From Mercurialis annua (Eukaryota > Streptophyta > Magnoliopsida > Malpighiales > Euphorbiaceae), in NCBI RefSeq assembly GCF_937616625.2, contig NC_065574.1, positions 8,930,501 to 8,994,500 on the forward strand: a stretch of 64,000 nucleotides of DNA. Reading direction: 5' to 3'. Position 1 is the stretch's first letter. Every line of letters starts with the position of its first letter. Shown one piece after another: positions 12,420 to 23,827 of the stretch. Both the position numbers and the translations under genes were made by a program. A model generated the notes under the pieces. That model made no database searches and was not told the DNA's origin. It saw only the letters and a list, made by a program, of their open reading frames with translations.

Positions 12420-13870
12420 TATCAATACCATAATATTACGCGGTTATGATAATATTATGATAAGGTTATGATATAGTTATGATAAAGTACGTCATGATAA
12501 TGTTATGATAATAATTTTTTATATTGTTATGATAAAGTATACTGTGATAATGTTATGATAATAGTATGATAAGTTTGTGATAAAAAGTTACGATATATTT
12601 ATAATAAAGTACGTCATGATAATATTATGATAATGTTATGATAAAGTATATTATGGTGATGTTATGATAATTTTTATAAGAATAAGTTATGATAATAATA
12701 TGACAAAATTAATGATAATAGTATGATAATGTTCGAAAAATAAATTTTTATAGAAAAATTATGATACCGAGATGATAATATCACTATTGCTTTTATAATA
12801 ATATTATGAAAAAATTATTTTTTTTACAGATTGTTTTTTTATATTTTTAAATCAGTGATTAAAATAATCAATTTTTAATTAATTACAAGCTGGAATTAAC
12901 ATAAATTATTAAGAATATTTATTTTTAAAAATGATAATGTGATGATGAGGTTATGATAATGTGATGACAAGGTTTTTATCATAATAAGGTTATGCTAAGG
13001 TTATAATAATATTACGATACTATTATGATAATGTTATCTAATTTTGTACAAATTACGTAAAATAAGTTATACAAAAAATTATGATAAGGTTATATGATAA
13101 TAATATGATAATAGTATTCTAAGGTTATGATAATAATATGATAAAGTGATGATAAAGTACGTAAAACAATTTTCTATTAAAGTTATCATAAGGTTATCAT
13201 AAGGTTATTATCATAATAAGACTATAATAATAATATTATAGGATTGTGATAATATTATGATACTATTGTGAAAAATATTATTTATTTTTGCATAAATTAT
13301 GAAAAATAAGTTATGTAAAAAATTACGATAAGATTATGATAATAAAATGATAAAATTATGATAATAATATGACAATGTTATGATAATATTATGATACTAT
13401 TACGTAAAATAACTTTGCATAATAAGGTTATGACAATATTATGAGAACGTTATGATAAAATACGTAAAATAAATTTGCATAATAAGATTATGATGAGATT
13501 ATAATAATATTATGACAGGGTTATGCTAATATTTATATAAGGTTATGATGATATTTATGATTCAGTTATGATAATATTGTGATAAAGTTATGATAAGATT
13601 ATTTAATTCTTCATAAATTACGTAAAATAATTTATATAAAGATAATGAAAAAGTTGTGCAACAATTATAATAATATTATTGATAATATTATAATAAAGTT
13701 ATAAAAATATTATAATAAAATTGTTGATAATATTATAATTAGATTATGATAAAGCATATAAAATAATTTTATATAATATATTATAATAATATTGTGATAA
13801 AGTTATAATAAAATTATGATAAGGTTGTTGATAATATTATGATAAATTATATCATATAATTTTACGTAAA
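12420..13870. repeat. GATAAT-like repeat field in Mutator-like copy 1
   Basis: This is about 1.4 kb dominated by irregular repeats of (T)ATGATAATRTTATGATAA. Spacing is not constant, so it is neither a simple satellite nor a CRISPR array. Short unique inserts such as TACGTAAAATAA recur. No open frame is credible. Confidence 0.85.
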
Positions 13871-14137
13871 CATTAATAACGATATTATGATAATAATTTA
13901 GTAAAAAATTTGATTTTTCTAATATTTGTAAGTTATAAACAGTTTAATGTATCGAATAAAAATAAAAATAAAAGAATCCAGATTTATAATAGTGCTATCA
14001 ACAAAAATAAGTACAATCATTCTATTTAATATAGTGTGAAGAAACATAAATGAGCATGCAACTTTTTCTTGCCCAGCTATGTTTATTTGGTGTCAGGAAG
14101 CACGTGGAGGGAGGTAGCACGTGTAGGGAAAGGAAGA

Positions 14138-14295
14138 GATCAAATTGCATGTCTATATTATAAGACATGCAATTTGATCATATAATAATTTTATATGAGA
14201 TCAAATTGCATGTCTATATTATAATTTTACTCTTATTATATAGCCTATAATAATTTTACTCTTATTATAGGCTATATAATAAGAGTAAAATTATA
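14138..14295. repeat. Cluster of perfect palindromes
   Basis: One inverted pair has 17-bp arms (14138-14154 and 14163-14179) with an 8-base spacer. A second has perfect 34-bp arms (14220-14253 and 14262-14295) with an 8-base spacer. The left arm of the first pair recurs as a direct repeat at about 14199-14223. They lie just inside the right TIR of the Mutator-like element. Confidence 0.9.
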
Positions 14296-14430
14296 AATTT
14301 TCAAGACACGCGGAGTAAATATATAAAAAGGCTAAAACAGTGATGTATTTTTTCTGATTATTCCGCATTGAGATATAATTTACAAATACTTTCTTATTCT
14401 AGGTAAATACGTAAATCTCTCTTTCTATTT

Positions 14431-16162
14431 ACCACTAAGACCTAATTTTCAATAGGACTGGTTATGGATCGATAATGATCCTCGAGATATATTTATAAAC
14501 CGATCTATAATATTATAATTTTAAAATTAAAAGCTTAATTTAAAATATAAAACAGTTAATCATCTAATCGATTAACCATTTAAGAATGGATTAAATTTCT
14601 TGTTTTACGGTTTTTAAATATATTATTATTAAAAATGCTAAATTCAAAAACAAAATAAAATGTTAGGCATAGTCTAATAAAAATATCTGAATTATCAAAA
14701 AATATCTTAATATGAACATTTAGAAAAGTATATAAGGTTGATATATATAGGATGTTACTTTTTTAAATTTACCGATGATCGAGTAATGACAAAACATATT
14801 TATGTGATTTACTTATAAAACAATGATTTAAAATAAAATAAAACTATGACACTAAAATAATATATTTTTAAAAGTTCACATAGTGCTGGTATAATTTATT
14901 TTATATACTTCCGCTAATTATAATAAAATATATTAAAAATAAAATTAAAAACACCAAAAGATAAAAAATCATTATTGTATTAAATAAAAAAAGTGTGGCA
15001 TCTTAATTATAAATTAACTCAATTTTTTAGATATAATATGTTGTTATATATTTATTTTTATTATATACTGCCTATTAATTTAGAACAAAAGAAGCATTAG
15101 TTAAATTATTATTTTTATTAACTTTATAGCATTATCTTAAATTTAAAAATCTAAATTCTTTAAATATTTTTAATACTTTAAAACAATCAATTGCATTCTA
15201 GAATTAAAAATAATTTTTAAGCAACTAAATCTATCATCATTTTTTACATCATGAATAATAGATGATATTTTAATTTTATTATTTGATTTTGAAAAAATAC
15301 AGTTACCTACATATTTTTTAATCTGAGTTTGGTTAACGAGCTAGCCAGGTCATGTGTTAACATTACTCATGACATCAATCATTTAAGAAACTTTTAGGTA
15401 ATATGATATTGCAATTTTGGTATCATTTTAACGAGGTGATAAATGTGATTAGCTTATTATAAATGAGGTGGTAAACTTGGATTATCAAAAAAAATAATCC
15501 AATCATTTTTTTCAATCAGCCGAAACAAATACTGGATTTTAAAAAAAAAGACACAAATCTATGGCATTTTTGTGAAGGGACGGTTATACAAACAACCTCA
15601 AAAAGTGTTAGAGGCGGTTTTTTCTCTTGTATTATCCCTACAAGTGCTAGTTGCCACAGTTTCACCATGTTTATCACCATTTGATCTTTTAAATAGTCAA
15701 ATATGAAAATTTCGACTCTTTTAAATTAGAGTTCTGCTTCCGTCCCTGAGTCGAACGATGAATGGTGTGCCTATGTTTTTTTTAACTATTTTAATATATA
15801 GACATTAAAACATTTTCCATCCGTTTCTTTTAACTTCTATCGAAAAATTATGTTCATTTTCAATTTTTGTACAATATGTTATGACACAAAAAAAAAAAAA
15901 AAAACTTCAGATTTTATAAAGTTCGGCCTAAAATCATACATGGGTCCCACCCTACATACGGTCAATATCACATTAACGATGAACAATAACATTTCCATTT
16001 CCATTGATACAAATCTAACAGTCCACAGTTAAGAGTAACACATTAAAAACAGGTGTTCCCAACCGCACAGAATAAAATTCAAAGCCAGCTGTTTCTAAAA
16101 AAACCACAACCTAACCAAAGAAATTTCGACAAATTGATTTCAGCTTACCGGATTTCGATTCA
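14431..16162. other. AT-rich intergenic DNA
   Basis: I see no gene here. A stretch near 15570-15640 (GGACGGTTATACAAACAACC, then GAGGCGGTTTTTTC) is faintly like the subterminal repeats of the CACTA element at 37130-40350, but no end is present. The open frame 15850-16032 has no recognisable content. Confidence 0.5.
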
Positions 16163-16528
16163 CTAATCGGACCGGTCCGATATATCCGAGGCGAGACGAG
16201 AAGCAATCGCCGAGTGGTACATTATATCGTGAAACGAACTATTCTCAGCCGTCTTCTTTCTCAGCTGCCTAGCTTTCTCCTCCGTGAAGCAACCGACGGA
16301 GAATTTAGATCTAGATTCCGACTCCGGTGTCTCAGATTGTTTATAATCAGAACTAGTTACGGCGGTGTTAATGTAGTCAGGATCGGAGGACCAGCCGAAA
16401 AGAGGAGCCCACCAGGAGGAAGAAGAACCGGTTTTCTTGAGATTGGGATCCGGTTTTCTACCGGATCCAGCCGATGCTCGGACCGGAGCAGCGGCGAGAG
16501 AGCAGTTGAACATCATTGTAGAAGCCAT
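16163..16528 (-). CDS. Small conserved plant protein, possibly plastid-targeted (121 aa)
   Basis: This is a single-exon frame starting ATG at 16528. The composition stands out from its surroundings: Ser/Ala-rich N-terminus, then GSGRKPDPNLKKTGSSSSWW, then a C-terminal block FTEEKARQLRKKTAEN and FHDIMYHSAIASRLASDIS. I recognise the C-terminal block as one conserved among small plant proteins of unknown role, but I cannot name a function. The N-terminal 25 residues (few acidic, several Ser, Ala and Met) could be a chloroplast transit peptide; that is inference. A G-box lies about 90 bp upstream of the start. The codons show no break. It is separated from the BOR gene by about 1.6 kb that contains a MITE. 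Confidence 0.75.
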   Translation of the reverse strand: MASTMMFNCSLAAAPVRASAGSGRKPDPNLKKTGSSSSWWAPLFGWSSDPDYINTAVTSSDYKQSETPESESRSKFSVGCFTEEKARQLRKKTAENSSFHDIMYHSAIASRLASDISDRSD

Positions 16529-16619
16529 TGATATGAAAATGTAGCGAGAGATTTTGAAAAAATTAGGGTTTGGTTTGAGAGAAACTTTATTGGATAAAGC
16601 TGTGGGTAAAGGTTTGTAT

Positions 16620-16625
16620 CACGTG
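16620..16625 (-). promoter_or_regulatory. G-box upstream of the 121-aa gene
   Basis: CACGTG lies 92 bp before the ATG at 16528. A CCAAT motif is also present between them (about 16587-16591, minus strand). CACGTG is the core bound by bZIP and bHLH factors, often in light- or ABA-responsive promoters. Use here is inferred. Confidence 0.4.
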
Positions 16626-17171
16626 TTATTGTTTCTACGTGTATCTGTTTTAATGTAGTGTAGATTTGACTTCAAGGGTATTTATGGAACAAGTGAACAA
16701 ACATGAATCGGTTTCATTTGGGGGGTAACGTGGTTTGGGATGTAGAGGATCGGGAAAAAGATTTTGAAATGGATAAGGCAGTTGACGTGGATAAAGGTCA
16801 ATTTTGGAATTTCCTTTTTATAACTTTTACGCTTTAGTTGGGTTAGGTTAAGTACACTTTTTAAGGATAGTTTGAAGAAATGGACGTGAGGATTTGGTGG
16901 GCTTGCCAATGAACAAGATGAGGATATTTAGTCCGTTCAGGTACATTACCTTTTTTAGCCTTTACCTTATTTATCTTTGAGATGAGATAGTAGTGGTGGT
17001 ATAGTCATTTACAAATGCAAATTATGCAATAGTAGAAATATATTTATATTTAGTTAATTTTAAGTTTTTTTAAAATTATATTTTTGTTTTCTATAGAAAT
17101 TAATTATGTTTTGTTTAAATTCTAGAAAAGTTGAATTTTTAAATAAATTTTAGAATGTGATGTTTTTTAAT
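16626..17171. other. Intergenic DNA
   Basis: Low-complexity AT-rich sequence. The open frame 16682-16909 (minus) has no recognisable domain. No RNA gene or repeat boundary was found. Confidence 0.5.
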
Positions 17172-17677
17172 AGGCCTAATGTCTTAAAAAACCCGACCTT
17201 TTAGCCCCTTTTCAATCATACCCTGACGTTGAAAATTTGTCAATTTCACCCTATTTTGCATTTTTGTGTTTCAATTGTACCCTGAAAAATTAAATTAACG
17301 TCTTTTGCGTTTGAAAATTTGTTTAAAACATTCTCCATGTCTCGCATATATTGATTGTATATTTTTAAAATTTATTTAAATTTAGTTAAATTAATTAAGA
17401 ATTTAAATTAATGTTAATTTGATTATGGTTTTTAGTTAGTTTTTAAAAATAAAGGACTTATTTGTACTTTTTTGAATAAAAAAGAATTTAATTTCATGTT
17501 TAGACTTAATTAATTGAATGATTTCATCATTTAAGTAAAAAAATTAACAAAAATTAAAATATTGGGGTACAATTGAAAACGGAAAATTTAAAAGTGGGTA
17601 AAATTGACAAATTTTCAATGTCGGGGTGGAATTGAAAAAAAGTTTAAAGGTGAGGGGTTTTTGAGTGATTAGGCCTT
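17172..17677. mobile_element. Foldback MITE (AGGCCTAAT family)
   Basis: Inverted ends AGGCCTAAT / ATTAGGCCT are followed by about 130 bp of complementary text on each side, including AATTTGTCAATTTYACCC and CAATTGTACCC with its reverse. No coding capacity. Elements with similar ends and mirrored design occur at 35544-35926 and 56985-57347; one without the GGCCTAAT end is at 23429-23827. Confidence 0.75.
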
Positions 17678-18142
17678 TTTAATATAGTGTATATATATTC
17701 TTGGTATTTACAGAGAACAATAATGAATAAAAATAAATCAAACTCTTACAAATATTTAATTAAATTGCTGTAAAAATAGCATTAATGGCTTGCTGCAGCT
17801 TCACCAACACTAGCTGTTTTTCTTTCTAATAGAAACACATTGATCAAGTTTACTTTTAATCCATCAACATGAAATATGAGAGAGTTGTTTATGATGATGA
17901 TATTGATTGATATCTCAAACACCCTTAAGGCATTACATTATCATCCGATCATTAATCCGATGATCTAACGTAAAACACCCAGATTAGGTAAGAATTTTCA
18001 GTTTTCTCTATTCTTGCTTTTCTCATGGATGAACATCTCAATTTCCCTTTCTTTTCTGCTACAATTACATGGAATCTGTAGTTTTAGCAGAATGTACAAG
18101 CGACGATTACGACAAATAATTTATCCTTGGTCATCCTTGAAC

Positions 18143-21100
18143 TCACTCTTCTTCCACAATATCTTCAGGATATATCTGCAAATCAAAAACAAAGTTGTGC
18201 ATATGTCAAAACTTTCTGATACAGGTAAATATTCCAGAATGCATCAATGAATCTAAATCACGAATCCTACCTGACCGCGAGTTTCCTCCTGGAAGCTCAC
18301 ATTTCTAACTTTAAGCTCTCCTCTGCTAGTAGTTAGCTCATCTAACATCTCCGCATTGCTCACTACAACTTTACCCTCCTCATTTCCTGAACCACTTGCT
18401 TCTTTTTCCTGATAAAGTTCAAAGAATTAATTAACTAGTACGATTAAACCATAGGACATCACATCGATTTGAGAGATAGAGATGTGAAAAAATAGAATAC
18501 TCTGAAAGAGAGGCTTAGAGATAGTCGTGGAGTGCCGGTGATTTCTTCATATTCGGCTGCATCCAATTCTCTAAGATGATGCTGGCTGAACACCTTGGGA
18601 AGAACGTACTGCCTTATGCCGATGAGAACGAAGAATAGAAGTGGGAACAGAATTCCGGCGATTGGAATCCATGTCACACCAAAACATACCAGAAAATACA
18701 CCAATTGGAAGATTGTAAAGGTAGCGATAAATTTGAAAGGAACTGACTCCACAAAAGAAGCATGAACCCCCTCCAACACCCTGAGGAAAGCAATTATTAG
18801 TCGCATGGTGAATTTCTATATTTCACAAAAGCTTTTCGAGTCCTACACTCTAATGTTTCTTCTGTTTCTGGAAATGACTATGAAACTCTAAATCTGGTTT
18901 CATAGTTTTTCGTTCAGCATTTCCATTTTCGTATATCCCGGCTAGATTGCACGAAAACGACAATGCTGGAACATAAAAACAACTACAATAAAACAGTATA
19001 TTTCAGGCTATGAATAGAGGTTTCGTTTCTCAAACATTGTAATAGGCAGTAACATCAACAAAAGAAAACTTACTTGTAGCGCCTCGCGGGCATGATGAAA
19101 AGAAGTAGGATTCTTTCCCAGAACTGGTTTCCAGGGAGACTGTCAATGGCCATGTAACCAAAATAACCCCACAGGACTGATGAAGGTATCTTCTTTATTA
19201 CAGGAATAGCAAACACCGATGCGGCCACCAGTAATGACTGCAACAAATTGCTTACTCTTTGTTCATTCACTCTGACAGGCAAATTGGCATCAATATGCTT
19301 CTCAGGATCAAATGCATCCTTTGTATTTTCTTCCTTGTTCATGACTGCCTCCTTTAAGTCTTGTAGCTCTTTAGTTACTGTAGGCTGCACATAACATAAA
19401 AACCATAAATGTCATTCTCAGTAAAATGACTGCTAGCGCACTAATGTTGCACCGAAACTTTTTGAATGCTATATCTGGGTGTTCCTTTTTTGTTTTTATT
19501 ATCGGAAACGCCTACGAACTCTAAAACTGTGTAGTTATCATCTATTTCTATTGTTTTCATAATATCATTATGTTGCTCCTTATTTCGGTATTTTCCATTT
19601 CAGCTTTTTTCGTTTTCCTGCTGAAATGTAGGTAAGGAACATGGACTTACAACAGGACTTATATCCATCTCTATAAAAACAGCTTGCATCTTGCCATATA
19701 TTTCGGAGTTGCTAGCTTTCTGCTTGATGCTTTCTTTAGCACTCTCCACCATCTTCCTCCTAATCAACTGCGCACAGTCGATCAAATTCGATAAGCATAC
19801 ATTAATTAACACTCACCTGCACATATCTATAGTATTTACTTTTAAGTAGCACTCTAAAAATCTACCTGTCTTTTGAGAACAGCAAGGCTCTTTGTGTGCA
19901 TTGGAGACTGAGGTAAGACTCCATTGGAAGGAGGAAGCCCGAGTAATCCACAAATCAAAGTCTGAAACAGATCATTTTAAAGAGAGAATGTGAGTCTATT
20001 GGAAGAATGAAATAGAAAATTACTCAGCCTTAATAGACAGCATATGCCTGTACTGTACCATGAATCCCAGCAGCAAGATATCATAATGATAAGCAGACGG
20101 TTTCTTAAGATTGAATTCCTTTTGTTGTGCTAGCTGCGACGCCACACTGTGGTCGAAAAAGTAGAGTCCTGCTATCATCACACCAGGAATAATTGCAGCA
20201 AAGATGTATGCCACAGGAACTGTCCCCATATCCTGAAATTTTGAGTTTGCATAAAGCTATTCATCAGCATCCAATACCTCAAACCTCTGTTTCCCTTTTA
20301 CAGGTTTTTCATTTCCGTGCAACAACTATGTAGCACGGAAATAGAAACCTCGAAACGACAAATACGAGAACCAAAAACAGACAAAACCAAATAGTATTTT
20401 ACAGAAATGGTTTATGAATATAGAGTTTTGGAATTTGAGAAGTGTTTTCATTTAAAATGGAAAGGCCACAATTGAGAACTCGTCAACTTTCTGTACTGAT
20501 AAAGACAGATAACAGAAAATTTCATTACCTGGATTACAGTCCAATGGTGTAATGATGCAGAATCCCAAGGAAGAGGACTAAAGAGTCTTCTAGGAACTCC
20601 AGAAGGAACTTTGCTCGGTACGCAAAATGAAAGTGCAGTCCATACCACAACCATTAATGGGACTCCATAGTCTGCAATCAAGCTTCTAAACAATCCTGTA
20701 AAATATATGCACAGGTTTTCAGATCATGCTTCTTAAAGCTAATCGGTCTGAATTTTCAAAATTTTGTTTCACAAACCTGTGCCGTACCACCAGGATCTTG
20801 CCTTTCTGCTTTTTAAGGCAGTGTATAGCAGGCCAAAGGTGAAAATTATGCCCAACAATCCATTTGTGTAAAGCCATTGAAATTGATATTTCTCTAACTT
20901 TGGATCTTGAAGTTTTGGAATTTCAAACTCGCTCACCATTCCCTGTCATTCAAGCTTTGTTACACATGCTAATTATCCAATTTAGTAAAATTTCATACTT
21001 TTTGTTTGTTTGACTTACTTTAATTGCCTCTTGAATGAACAGAACAGCAATCAACATGCCGAAAAGTTCCCCTGCAACCCTTGTGAACCTGTTTATTATG

Positions 21101-22220
21101 GTGCAAGCATTGAATACAGCAAGAAGGATTAGCAGAAGAGCTGTCCAGACACATACCCTGCAAAAATTACATGTGAAGAAAACAACTCAATACTGAAAAT
21201 CAAGATTAAGAAGAGAAATTACGTTACACGGAAACATAAACACTTAAAAGGAAAACAACGAAAGGACGTTAGAATATATATTATATATAAAGTTTTGGAA
21301 TTTTTAATAGCGTTTTCAGAAATTAAAATGAAAATGCAATCCCGAAACATAGGACTCGCAAGTTTCCGTGCAACGATGAAGAAAAGTAAAGGCGGATTCC
21401 ACGTTACCATCCAGCCCAAGCTAAGAAGAGCTTTTGTCCCAAATCTTCTCTTCCTTTAGCAAAGTTGTACAAATAAGTGTACATGATAATAGTAGGTTCT
21501 GCAACTCCTAATATCAAAAGAGGCTGTCCACCAAGAATTGAGTGTATAATCCCACATAAAGCTGTCGAAGCTAATGTTTCTACTGTGCTCAAGCTTCCAT
21601 CTGCAGACATAAACGTACACACAAAAACTCATCAAAAATCAATTCAGTAAGCAAAAATTAGACAACCATATGTAGCATGGAAACGGAAATTTTAAACTGA
21701 AAAACGCCGAAACCATACTTTTCTAAAGATTTGTTTATAAATATAGATTTACAAAGTTCCAGAATTGTTTCCATTTTAAAAGTTAAGACCGGAGTAGTTT
21801 CCGCGCAACATAGCCAATGAATTTTGGCTTAGTGGTACTCGTATCGAATCATCTGCAGACTGTGTGGTCCCGAGTTAAAACCGAGTTGGAATTTAATTTC
21901 GGAGCCAAAATAAAACAAAGAAACTGGAGCCATAAGAGGAAAAGAAGTAACCTGTGTCTCTACTAAGTTGTTCACCAAAGGCAATAACAGGAAGAGCAGA
22001 AGCAAAGAAAATATAAGTTGTAGGTGCTAATATTCTGCCATAAAAAAAAACCAAAATTTAAATATTTTAACACTAAATTGAGTCTGTTCTTTAAAAAATA
22101 TCAACAAAATATAAACCTGAATCCTGAACAAATCCCAGCAATCCAATCTTGTTTGTAAAAAAATGCCCTTCCTCTAACATCTTTAATGATGCCTCTAAAC
22201 GGAGTTTTCAAGTGCTCCAT
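18143..22220 (-). CDS. BOR1: Boron (borate) exporter, BOR1-type, 13 coding exons, 666 aa
   Basis: Coding exons, in order: 22117-22220, 21952-22034, 21408-21600, 21019-21157, 20777-20942, 20529-20695, 20059-20232, 19866-19961, 19651-19767, 19074-19384, 18501-18780, 18271-18408, 18143-18175. All joints use GT/AG and keep frame, giving 2001 bases with stop. The product is an SLC4-like anion exchanger; plant BOR proteins export borate across the plasma membrane for xylem loading or boron tolerance. Family blocks seen: YKQDWIAG near residue 25, [14 protein letters not shown] near 80, [19 protein letters not shown] near 220, [18 protein letters not shown] near 305, [18 protein letters not shown] near 395, [20 protein letters not shown] near 440, [16 protein letters not shown] near 518 and LDAAEYEEI near 600. 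YGKM fits a Tyr-based sorting motif. An acceptor AG just before the ATG suggests a 5' UTR intron. Length is close to the family's usual 700. The exact BOR subtype is unproven. Confidence 0.93.
20316..20462. mobile_element. Small MITE in the BOR intron after exon 6
   Basis: It contains TATGTAGCACGGAAATAGAAA and, about 100 bp on, TATAGAGTTTTGGAATTTGA, shared with the copies in introns 2 and 3. The right end is less clear than in the sister copies. Confidence 0.5.
21220..21375. mobile_element. Small MITE in BOR intron 3
   Basis: The ends are ACGTTACACGGAAAC and, inverted, GTTTCCGTGCAACG. Related copies lie in intron 2 (21666-21812) and in the intron after exon 6 (about 20316-20462). End-like fragments occur near 59670 and 57661. 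No coding content. Confidence 0.7.
21666..21812. mobile_element. Small MITE in BOR intron 2
   Basis: The ends GTAGCATGGAAAC and GTTTCCGCGCAACAT are imperfect inverted repeats, of the same family as 21220-21375. The interior shares AAATATAGATTTACAAAGTT-like text with the other copies. Confidence 0.65.
21828..21910 (+). repeat. tRNA-like (SINE-like) sequence in BOR intron 2
   Basis: TGGCTTAGTGGTA resembles a pol III A box and GAGTTAAAACCGAG a decayed B box about 45 bp later. The spacing fits a tRNA-derived SINE head. No tail or target duplication was seen. Confidence 0.3.
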
Positions 22221-22544
22221 TTCTGCAACATTTTTAGTAATTTTCAGTCCGTGCCTAAACTATATTCTAGCAAGTAAAAAAAGAACTGTATTTAAAACAC
22301 AGGCAGGTAACTAATTAGCCTGGATAAGAAGAAACTTATGTTTGGTTACCAAGAAAACGTAAGAAAACATAAGAAAATTTCATATACACTTGAAATATTA
22401 CAAGGCAGTGAAGGTTCTGTTTTTCCTCCCTAGCAGCCGGAATTTTCTTGCGGGAATTGCGGTGGAAAATGCAGCGTAAGAAAAAATATGTAACTGAAGA
22501 CTGAAATGTGAATGGTGTAGCTCAGAACTAATTCTCTCTGTTTC

Positions 22545-22552
22545 TTTTTATA
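22545..22552 (-). promoter_or_regulatory. Probable TATA box of the BOR gene
   Basis: TATAAAAA on the minus strand lies about 325 bp upstream of the ATG at 22220. It is followed by a plausible leader and, before the ATG, an intron acceptor (TGTTGCAG at 22223-22230). The leader intron donor could not be placed. Confidence 0.45.
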
Positions 22553-22679
22553 GACAAAGGAAAATTCTGCACACGTCTTTATGTAAAATACCATAATTAC
22601 TACATGGAAAACAGAATATAAGACAAATTTAAATTGCAAAAGATTTGGACCCAATGGGAAAAATCCGTATAGAAAATAG

Positions 22680-23428
22680 TAGATTATTTTAATTATTTTT
22701 TATTAATATTTAGTAAGATGTTTTTTTATTATATTAGGAGAAGGAATTTAATATGTGAAACATCCAGATTTGAAAAATATATTCCTACTATTAAACTATG
22801 TTCCAAGAAATTGACAATTAAAATATAAATTGAGGAAGTGAAAGTGAAAGATAAGAGACAATATTTTTAAAAACAATTATATCAATCCTGCCTGAATTAT
22901 ATTAAATATTCTATTTTAGTGTCTGATTTTTTAAATATTGTCATTTAAATATTCGTTTGTTGTTCATAAGAGACGAAATAATTTCATATTTTTGATATAG
23001 TTTATCAACTTAGATTTTACATATAAGTATTCATTTGCATTTATTATAAAATAGCCTTGTTTTATAGTATTATTTTAAAAATTGAGATACCAATTTAAAG
23101 AATTAAAAATTCAACTACTGAAAAAATAAACTGAAGAAAGTTCAAACACCATTTTCCTATATTTTATTCTAACTAGTTTACTAAATATTGTGTGCAATCA
23201 CAATCATACAATTTTAGCCATTCAGTTCATCCTCACCTTGAGACTGAAAATAGGATTTAATTGCTATATATTGCATTTTTAATTGTTATAACAACCGAGA
23301 TATTGTTACTTATTTGATCAAAATAAAAAGATATTGTTCCTTAAAATAAATATATCTTAACTTTTTTACCAACTCTTTTATGGCATATATATTGCTCATT
23401 AGCAATACCAGTCAAAATAATAATAAAA
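22680..23428. other. AT-rich intergenic DNA upstream of BOR
   Basis: I see no gene or clear repeat. Several A/T runs only. Distal promoter elements of BOR may lie here but none is recognisable. Confidence 0.5.
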
Positions 23429-23827
23429 TTAAGGTGTTATCATCCAAAAGTTCTCCACTTTTTTGAATTTTTTCATTTATATCCTATATTTTTAAAATCG
23501 TCAATTTTATTTTATTTTTAATTTTTAGTTTCAATTGTACCAATTTTTTAAATTAGAATTTTTTTCACTTAAAAAAGGTACAAACATGTCTTTCATATTT
23601 AATATATATAGCCTATTTTTTGTATTTTTATATATTAAGGACTTATTTAGACTATACGTGCCAAATATGTAGTACATATTTGAATCTTATAAAGAATAAG
23701 AAAATTTCATTTTAAAAATGGGTACAATTGAAACTGAAAATTAAAAAATGAGATAAAATTGACAATTTGAAAAGTTTGGAATAAAATAAAAAAGTTGAAA
23801 AGATGAAATATTTAGATAATTAAACCT
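23429..23827. mobile_element. Foldback MITE
   Basis: The left part (AAGGTGTTATCATCCAAAAG, then CAATTTTATTTTA and TTTCAATTGTACC) is mirrored on the right (GGTACAATTGAAACTGAAAA, then AAAATTGACAATTT and ATTTAGATAATTAAACCT). The design matches the MITE at 17172-17677 but the ends differ. Confidence 0.6.

Larger units (their letters stand above)
11701..14421. mobile_element. Mutator-like TIR element, copy 1 (non-autonomous)
   Basis: The ends are inverted repeats of about 95 bp. The left end starts GAGAAAATTAGG and the right end read backwards starts GAGAGATTTACG; both continue into AATTATAYCTCAA and AATACATCAC/AACACCTCAC-like text. A perfect 9-bp duplication TTTCTATTT lies at 11692-11700 and 14422-14430. 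A 9-bp duplication with long TIRs is the mark of the Mutator superfamily. No transposase was found. The interior holds a pyrimidine tract (11878-12060), a GATAAT-like repeat field and a palindrome cluster. Copy 2 is at 32377-34633. Confidence 0.88.

Noticed and set aside
12420..13870. GATAAT repeats as a possible CRISPR array or centromeric satellite
   Set aside because: Units are irregular in length and spacing, there are no spacers, the genome is a plant, and the field is bounded by transposon ends.
15570..15640. Possible CACTA remnant (GGACGGTTATACAAAC, GAGGCGGTT)
   Set aside because: No CACTA end, TIR or paired half-sites nearby; similarity is too short.
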